From NCBI GenBank assembly GCA_023416335.1, contig JAEZHY010000184.1, positions 1-30,215 of the forward strand: a DNA stretch of 30,215 bases. The letters run 5' to 3'. Every line of letters begins with the position of its first letter. Positions within the stretch are counted from its first letter, which is position 1. This document shows positions 25,302-30,215 of this stretch, in pieces. The position numbers and the translations under genes are program-made. The DNA comes from Pseudomonadota bacterium (lineage in GTDB: Bacteria > Desulfobacterota > Syntrophobacteria > Syntrophobacterales > Syntrophobacteraceae). The notes under the pieces were generated by a model that had not been told where the DNA came from, searched no databases, and saw nothing but the letters and a program-made list of their open reading frames with translations.

Positions 25302-25646
25302 ATACGCACTTTAGATAGAACACGATCCTCTACCGGCCTTCCGGCCTGCCCTCCACCGACCTCTTGCACTGGCGCGCCCGGCTACGAATCCGTGCCGGCA
25401 CGGTCAGAAAATCATGCCTCAACTCAAGGGGTTGAAGTTTTCATTCTCCTGCGAACCGCTTCCTTTAATATGGCAGGTTTGCCGGATTCCGGCTCAAAGT
25501 ACTGTTGGAATAGCGAAACGGGGGGCCAGTGATAAGCAGAAAGCAACGGCATTGACGATGAAATTATCCCGCTGCGCTTCCCCAACCTACGGTACCCATT
25601 CCACGAGCGACCCCGGAAAACGTCATTGTATTTATGAATCTCTGTA
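25302..25646. other. Spacer with a partial match to the MITE-like element
   Basis: No credible gene. At 25540-25559 there is an 18-of-20 match to the right end of the MITE-like element (6386-6405), including the ATTGACGAT at its border. The rest shows no clear similarity by eye, so this would be a decayed end. Confidence 0.4.
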
Positions 25647-26690
25647 CTAACCCCTCGGATATTTCCCCAGGATCCCGTTGAGAAACCCCCTTGTTTCCTG
25701 GTCTCCGACGGGACCTATCGTTGTCCATCCAGGCGGCAACGATTTTGCTCCCTGGGGTTGCGGTGGTTTCTGCGGAAGATTTCCGGCCAGGTAGCTCAAT
25801 AGACTATACAGATATTCCGGGTCATACTGGCCTGTTCTCACCTCGCTCAACATTGTGTAAGCGGAAAGGGTATTTATGAGCAATTCGTGGTTCCTGTTAG
25901 TTGCCACATCATCTGCTGCACGACCGTGGATCTCATCCAGGGCGTAGTGCAGCCATCCAATTTTTCTTGCAAACAGTTCATCCTCACTTTTTTTCTGCTT
26001 CTGGTCGCCGGTATAATCCAGAAGCTTGATCACCGGAGTCCCACTTTCGTACTTGCAGACTATTTTGGAGTAAGAGACCTTCTTCTGTCTGCTCCTTGCA
26101 TCAAATATTTCAACTTTCAAGTCGCTTCGGGTACTCCCTTGAGGATCTCTGACCGCCAGATTTACTCCATGAGGATTGGGGGCCATCAATTCGGTCCTTG
26201 CAGTCAGCTCCACAAACACTCCATGCTCTTTCAGATAATTGTGAAGTTTCCATGCATTGGATTTCTTCCAATCAGCATCGTGACTGCGTCCGAAAAGGCA
26301 GGCCAGCATGACGACCACCGTCTGATCCGAGTTCAACGGCCCTGTGCCACGGTGCTGGAGGACCTTGACCAGCAGCGAACCGAGAGCTTCTATATTCCTG
26401 CTGACAGAGCGGTCGTTGCTCGTAATGAAATCTTCATCCGCTCTCCCGTGTCCCTGGACCAGAATCTTGAGCTTCTGCCCTTTTGCTTTAAGAACAGCTT
26501 CATATACCAAAGGCATTTTTGCTTCGATTTCTTCAAAGAAGAAGTAAGTGAAGTTGTCTTCACGCTCTCCCCCCTTACGCGCAAAGTATTGCTGAACATC
26601 GTCAATAAGATTGTGTCTGCGGATGGTGCGAGGTATCGGGAGCCATTTATCGAAGTCACTGAAGGTAATCAGAATACCGTGAACACTCAT
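25647..26690 (-). CDS. Unrecognised 347-residue protein with a caspase-like His/Cys arrangement
   Basis: I do not recognise the family with confidence. The N-terminal 200 residues read like an alternating alpha/beta domain: strand HGILITF, helix region to about 70, strand LKILVQGHG with His81, and strand VVVMLACLFG with Cys131, then NYLKEHGVFVELTAR. A buried strand ending in G-H-G followed some 50 residues later by a strand ending in A-C is the pattern of caspase-like (clan CD) peptidases, such as the C80 and CHAT groups. The C-terminal 150 residues hold a helical region (LFARKIGWLHYALDEIHGRAADDVA) and a Pro-rich stretch. No signal peptide or membrane segment. AAAGGG precedes the ATG. The nearest same-strand gene is a coiled-coil protein 343 bp upstream. 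Confidence 0.65.
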   Translation of the reverse strand: MSVHGILITFSDFDKWLPIPRTIRRHNLIDDVQQYFARKGGEREDNFTYFFFEEIEAKMPLVYEAVLKAKGQKLKILVQGHGRADEDFITSNDRSVSRNIEALGSLLVKVLQHRGTGPLNSDQTVVVMLACLFGRSHDADWKKSNAWKLHNYLKEHGVFVELTARTELMAPNPHGVNLAVRDPQGSTRSDLKVEIFDARSRQKKVSYSKIVCKYESGTPVIKLLDYTGDQKQKKSEDELFARKIGWLHYALDEIHGRAADDVATNRNHELLINTLSAYTMLSEVRTGQYDPEYLYSLLSYLAGNLPQKPPQPQGAKSLPPGWTTIGPVGDQETRGFLNGILGKYPRG

Positions 26691-27033
26691 GGCAGGCCCT
26701 TTCGTATGCAGATCCCGGATTTACTCCTTACCCAATGTCGTTGCTGAATACCAACCGGATCCGAATCCCGGATCGGTAATATATAGCACAACTGAAGCCT
26801 GCAGATTGCAAGTGTTTCAAAACGAAAAACAGACGGACTGATTCAATTTGAAAGGCTTTTTCCAAGCGCGTCGAAGGAAGTCGCTCGTTTCTTTCCAGGT
26901 GGCGCCTACACACGCCTGGGCGGGTTACTTCCCGGAAAATCGGAGGAGAAGTTGTGCCCGGCTTGCTGCAGAACAGCGCGAGAATTTAAAATCCGGGGCA
27001 ACAGGAATGGGAGGGGCGGCGTCTGCGGTGTGT
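26691..27033. other. Spacer between the His/Cys protein and the coiled-coil gene
   Basis: About 340 bases without a credible gene; a plus-strand frame crossing it runs antisense into the coiled-coil gene. On the minus strand an A/T-rich TATATATT (near 26778-26785) could be a -10 for the His/Cys gene, but no well-spaced -35 is seen. Confidence 0.4.
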
Positions 27034-27411
27034 TTAATGTTCTTCGGTCCGATCGCCCTGTTGAAGGTCGCACAATGTTCTCAGACAATCCTCGCCCCGT
27101 CGCAGCAGCTTTTCCGATTCCTCATGGATCTTTTGGGCTACCTTAACAATACTCTTTGCCGCTTTGAGCAACACGAGATTCCTTTCATGAAGCCTCTGCC
27201 ATTGTTCGTTGTACTCCGATTCGCCCAGCTCCAATCGTTTTCCCCGCAGTACCTCGGTCTGCTCGGCTATTAGCTCGCGTTCATTCTCTATGTCATGGAA
27301 CTCTTCGACAAGCCGTTGAAATTCATCTTTGAGCCCCTGGCGATTCTTTCTTGCGCGCTCTGACTCGGCGACAGCCTCCATACTCCTGAACCTTCGCACA
27401 TCATCATCCAT
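27034..27411 (-). CDS. Coiled-coil protein of unknown function
   Basis: Protein of 125 residues, almost entirely charged helix: RSMEAVAESERARKNRQGL, then VEEFHDIENERELIAEQTEVL, then AKSIVKVAQKIHEESEKLL. Heptad-like spacing of Leu/Ile/Val suggests a long coiled coil. No known domain is seen. The ATG used has GAAGGTG six bases upstream; a GTG three codons earlier overlaps that site. It points toward the His/Cys protein on the same strand and is divergent from the histidine kinase. It could be a partner of either; the sequence does not say. Confidence 0.7.
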   Translation of the reverse strand: MDDDVRRFRSMEAVAESERARKNRQGLKDEFQRLVEEFHDIENERELIAEQTEVLRGKRLELGESEYNEQWQRLHERNLVLLKAAKSIVKVAQKIHEESEKLLRRGEDCLRTLCDLQQGDRTEEH

Positions 27412-27622
27412 ATTCAACACCTTCGGCAGCGCGGAGCCTTAAGGATGATTAAGCCAATTTACCGGGTTAAGAACGCTGACTGCTACATACACCCGGACAC
27501 TTTCCCCGCACTGACCGGAATACTCTTTTCCACGGGCGGCAAAAATATGTGTTATATATTATTATATCAGTTTTCGATAAAGTGCCCATAGGTTTGAACC
27601 TCTGAGGAACTGCCGGATCGAA

Positions 27623-28930
27623 ATGAATAAAGACTTCGCTCATTCCAAGTTCGAAGAACTTCACCGCCGTGCCGAAGAACTGCTCAAAAATGCGGGGCCG
27701 GGTGACTCTGCTGCTTTCTCCGACATGGACATTCTGTCTCTGATCCATGAACTTGAAGTATATCAAATTGAACTCCAAATCCAGAACGAAGAACTTCGGC
27801 AGGCGCACCGGGATCTGGAAGAATCCCAAAGAGCCTATGCAGATCTTTATGAGTTGGCCCCGGTCGGTTACCTGACGGTCGATAATCACGGGATAATCGA
27901 AGCTGCGAATCAAGCAGCATCCAGCATGCTGCGAGTCCCCAAAAATGAACTCATCGGACGCGGCCTCTCCAACTATATCCACCTTGATGACCATAAGGCA
28001 TACTTCCTCCTGATTCGAAAGCTTGCCGATGGGAAAGAGGTGGAATGCAACTGCGAAATCCGATTTCTAAGGGCCAAGGTCGTGCCTTTTTACGCTCGAA
28101 TTGAAGTCGGGAGGGCATTGGACGGCAGTGGCCGGCTCACCGGTTGGAGGATCGTGCTCAGCGACATATCCGGACTCAAAAACGCGGAAGAGCAGCTGAA
28201 AAGCTACGCGGAAAAACTGGAGCGAAGCAACGAAGAGCTGCTGCAGTTCGCTTTCATTGCTTCCCATGACCTGCAGGAGCCATTGAGGAAGGTCAAGTCG
28301 TTCGGGGACATGCTCAGGAAGCAGTACGCTCCCGCACTCGGCGAACAGGGCTCGGAGTACCTGGATCGCATGTGCAATGGGGCAGGCAGGCTCCAGGAAA
28401 TGATAAGCAGCCTCCTTGAATACTCGCGCGTCTTCACGATGGGATCCGGTTTCGTTTCGGTGGATCTGGGCGAAATAGTCCGAGACGTCGTATCGGACCT
28501 GGAGTGGCAGATTGAAAGAGCCGGCGCCGAGGTCGCAGCAGACTGGCTGCCGACCGTCGAGGCCGATCCTGCCCAGATGCGCCGGCTTTTCCAGAACCTC
28601 ATCTCCAACTCCCTCAAATTCTGCGGCAAAACGAGAACAATCATCAGGATTTCCTGCAGGCCCGACGAAAACACAACGGGTAAAGGTCAAACATGGCGCA
28701 TCTTCGTTCAAGACAACGGCCTCGGCTTCGATCAATCGAAAGCGGAAAGCATTTTCTCCCTGTTCACGAGGCTGCATGCCCGAAGCGCATACGAGGGCCA
28801 TGGAATGGGACTTGCCATCTGCAGGCGGATTGTCGAGCGGCACGGCGGAAGAATTGAAGCCCGGGGGGAAAGAGGAAAGGGAGCGACGTTCATCATCACA
28901 CTTCCGGCCTATCAACAACGTGCGGCCTGA
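27623..28930 (+). CDS. Cytosolic PAS-domain sensor histidine kinase
   Basis: Two-component kinase of 435 residues without membrane segments. An N-terminal coiled helix (about 36-75) leads to a PAS domain (about 76-190: YELAPVGYLTVDNHGIIEAANQAAS), then a dimerisation domain with the phosphorylated His in ASHDLQEPLRKV (His215). The ATPase domain has N box QNLISNSLKF (324-333), G1 DNGLGFD, F box IFSLFTRLH and G2 EGHGMGLAICRRI (391-403). It resembles the soluble phytochrome-like kinases of anaerobes that sense through PAS. No response regulator is adjacent. A small membrane protein gene starts 7 bp after the stop. Confidence 0.94.
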   Translation: MNKDFAHSKFEELHRRAEELLKNAGPGDSAAFSDMDILSLIHELEVYQIELQIQNEELRQAHRDLEESQRAYADLYELAPVGYLTVDNHGIIEAANQAASSMLRVPKNELIGRGLSNYIHLDDHKAYFLLIRKLADGKEVECNCEIRFLRAKVVPFYARIEVGRALDGSGRLTGWRIVLSDISGLKNAEEQLKSYAEKLERSNEELLQFAFIASHDLQEPLRKVKSFGDMLRKQYAPALGEQGSEYLDRMCNGAGRLQEMISSLLEYSRVFTMGSGFVSVDLGEIVRDVVSDLEWQIERAGAEVAADWLPTVEADPAQMRRLFQNLISNSLKFCGKTRTIIRISCRPDENTTGKGQTWRIFVQDNGLGFDQSKAESIFSLFTRLHARSAYEGHGMGLAICRRIVERHGGRIEARGERGKGATFIITLPAYQQRAA

Positions 28931-28937
28931 AAATTCG

Positions 28938-29117
28938 ATGAAGCGCTTGGACGAATTGCTGCTGGACATCATTGTTGCAGGGGGCTTGATTTACCTCGGG
29001 ATCAAAATTCTGACGGAAGGCGGGTTATACCGAGCGTATCCTCTGCCGCGTGTGTCCGGCCTGGTTACAATCGTATGCGGCATTATATGGCTGTTGTACA
29101 TGATCAGAAAAAAGTAG
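28938..29117 (+). CDS. Small two-helix membrane protein
   Basis: A 59-residue protein starting at an ATG 7 bp after the kinase stop. It has two hydrophobic segments (about 9-25 and 40-55) separated by a short polar turn (GGLYRAYPLPRVSG), and ends in MIRKK, a positive cytoplasmic tail. No ribosome site is obvious, which fits translational coupling to the kinase. Function unknown; linkage suggests a role next to the sensor, perhaps as a membrane tether. Confidence 0.6.
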   Translation: MKRLDELLLDIIVAGGLIYLGIKILTEGGLYRAYPLPRVSGLVTIVCGIIWLLYMIRKK

Positions 29118-29237
29118 CCGGAATCATACACCCATTCTCAGACAGGTGAACCGCCTGCCCTTCCACGGCTCAATTAAGACGAGTATACGCTTCAGTGTTG
29201 TGTGATCTCTTGAGGAAATCAGAAAGAGCTTTGAGTC

Positions 29238-29567
29238 TCAATCAACCACGAAAAGCTTCGCGCCAATCTGAGTGGAAGAACGATGGGGTTCGGAGTCGTC
29301 GGCAACCTGATAACTCATCCCCGGTCTCAGAATAAACTCACGACCATCCTTCAGCAGGGTGTGTAATTCACCCTCCAGGCAAAAAAGAATGTGGCCCTTA
29401 ACACACCAATGGTCAGCAACGTAACCCGGGGTGTATTCAACCATTCGCACCCGGATGCAGCCGAAATTGCAGGTTCGCCAATAGGCAAAGCCCATTTCAC
29501 CTTTGTGCTCGGTTGGCTCTATTGCGGACCAGTCAGTAACGCCAAATGGGATGTCGGACATTCGCAT
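29238..29567 (-). CDS. DHCW-type cupin protein
   Basis: Single-domain cupin of 109 residues. The sequence SDIPFGVTDWSAIEPTEHKGEMGFAYW is followed by VRMVEYTPGYVADHWCVKGHILFCLEGEL (DHWC at 52-55, with the metal-site His pair and Glu), then the GMSYQVADDSEPHRSS segment that supplies the last His. This is the pattern of the uncharacterised DHCW cupins, probably metal-binding. The ATG used has AAGGG six bases upstream; the long open frame beyond it has none. It stands alone. Confidence 0.88.
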   Translation of the reverse strand: MRMSDIPFGVTDWSAIEPTEHKGEMGFAYWRTCNFGCIRVRMVEYTPGYVADHWCVKGHILFCLEGELHTLLKDGREFILRPGMSYQVADDSEPHRSSTQIGAKLFVVD

Positions 29568-29895
29568 ATGATACCCTTCGTGATGATTCGCTCGAAAAAA
29601 TCTGAGATATTTTGGGTAATTAAAAACAAATCGAGGCCCCGCTCGGCATGAGAACCACATTCAATGGGTTCCGGGGCCAATTCGCTTCGAAATCCAGCAA
29701 TACACCAAAACCGCACGCTTTGCCACTGTGCTGCTACCGGTCATTTTCTTGTTTTTTGAGCTGGATTTTCATGTTGCCGGTTCTGTATATCGTTTGACAT
29801 CAACCTCTTAGGTGCACTTTAAGCCGAGGAGATCCGAACGGCGCTTTCGTGATTTTCGTTCCTCCTGCTCATCCCAAAGCGATGGGTTGCACTCC

Positions 29896-29956
29896 GGGAC
29901 TGTGTCGCAGCCGACCGGAATTGGGCTGGTTTTCATCGACAACACGACACAGTCTC
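29896..29956. repeat. 12-bp inverted repeat (one mismatch)
   Basis: GGGACTGTGTCG (29896-29907) and CGACACAGTCTC (29945-29956) are complementary at 11 of 12 positions. Ends of this kind can be termini of a small insertion element or a stem; the 37 bases between carry no gene. Confidence 0.5.
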
Positions 29957-30140
29957 TAAAGCAGCCCTCATCCGATCTATGTCATTGTTTTTTTTGTGAT
30001 TTTTCGCTGGCCCTCAAGCTCCCGCCTGGGGCCCCCACAGGAAACGATGGTTTGCGGGTGGCCCAGGCAACAGGCTTTAACGTTGTCTGGGTCGGAGGAC
30101 AAGAGGCTTCGCGTAAAATTACCGTCCCTCTTGCCTGCGG

Positions 30141-30169
30141 CACGGGCAACCAAAACCACGTTGCCCGTG
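30141..30169. repeat. Perfect 10-bp hairpin
   Basis: CACGGGCAAC (30141-30150) pairs perfectly with GTTGCCCGTG (30160-30169) across nine bases. No T-tract follows, so it is not an obvious terminator. Confidence 0.55.
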
Positions 30170-30215
30170 TCACCCATGGTTTGGTTCCGAGCGCAAGGCG
30201 GTGGGCACGATGAAG

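Larger units (their letters stand above)
29568..30215. other. Gene-free right end of the window with inverted repeats
   Basis: No gene is supported in the last 650 bases; the 133-codon frame at 29812-30213 has no ribosome site and runs through repeats. The region holds an inverted pair at 29896-29956, a hairpin at 30141-30169, an imperfect one at about 30061-30092, and a half copy of the GTGGGCAC repeat at 30200-30208, cut by the window edge. Confidence 0.5.

Noticed and set aside
26848..27273. 141-codon plus-strand frame
   Set aside because: It is antisense to the coiled-coil gene, whose charged heptad-rich sequence and ribosome site are more convincing.
29812..30213. 133-codon plus-strand frame at the right edge
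   Set aside because: It runs through several hairpins and a repeat half-unit and lacks a ribosome site.

Overview
This window looks like chromosome from an anaerobic Desulfobacterota bacterium (the old Deltaproteobacteria; Syntrophobacter-like is my best guess). The grounds are a cytochrome c nitrite reductase pair (NrfHA), a four-subunit pyruvate:ferredoxin oxidoreductase, and an elongation factor G of the spirochaete/planctomycete/delta type that resembles mitochondrial EF-G1. This is read from protein motifs alone; no database search was possible.

Left part (1-6670): a LacI-family regulator and an NMT1/SsuA-type substrate-binding protein run leftwards as an operon. Its promoter overlaps a palindromic operator, and a second identical but inverted operator lies 124 bp away, on the side of the divergent nrfHA genes. 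A secreted metallo-beta-lactamase-fold hydrolase follows. The spacer after it holds a GTGGGCAC palindromic repeat interrupted by a 143-bp MITE-like insert with terminal inverted repeats and an 11-bp direct duplication.

Housekeeping core (6670-21680): porGDAB (leftward, with promoter and terminator), the dnaX-ybaB-recR replication/repair cluster, two tRNA-Ser genes and tadA are all on the minus strand. On the plus strand are a small cysteine-rich protein overlapping an L,D-transpeptidase, a MepA-type murein endopeptidase with three LysM domains and a long Ala/Lys tail, EF-G, and tRNA-Asn. The two wall enzymes suggest a cell-wall remodelling neighbourhood.

Accessory part (21680-30215): gene density drops and long spacers appear. 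Two toxin-antitoxin modules, hicBA and yefM/yoeB-like, both keep an intact antitoxin and carry a broken toxin (frameshifts in hicA, an in-frame stop in yoeB). Inverted copies of the 5' part of tRNA-Asn lie at about 22.56 and 24.68 kb and bracket a lipoprotein gene and a NERD-domain membrane protein. Further right are an unrecognised 347-residue protein with a caspase-like His/Cys arrangement, a coiled-coil protein, a soluble PAS histidine kinase with a downstream two-helix membrane protein, and a DHCW-type cupin. The region reads as a decaying island. The strongest candidates for something undescribed are the His/Cys protein with its coiled-coil neighbour, and the conserved-looking cysteine-rich small protein coupled to the L,D-transpeptidase.
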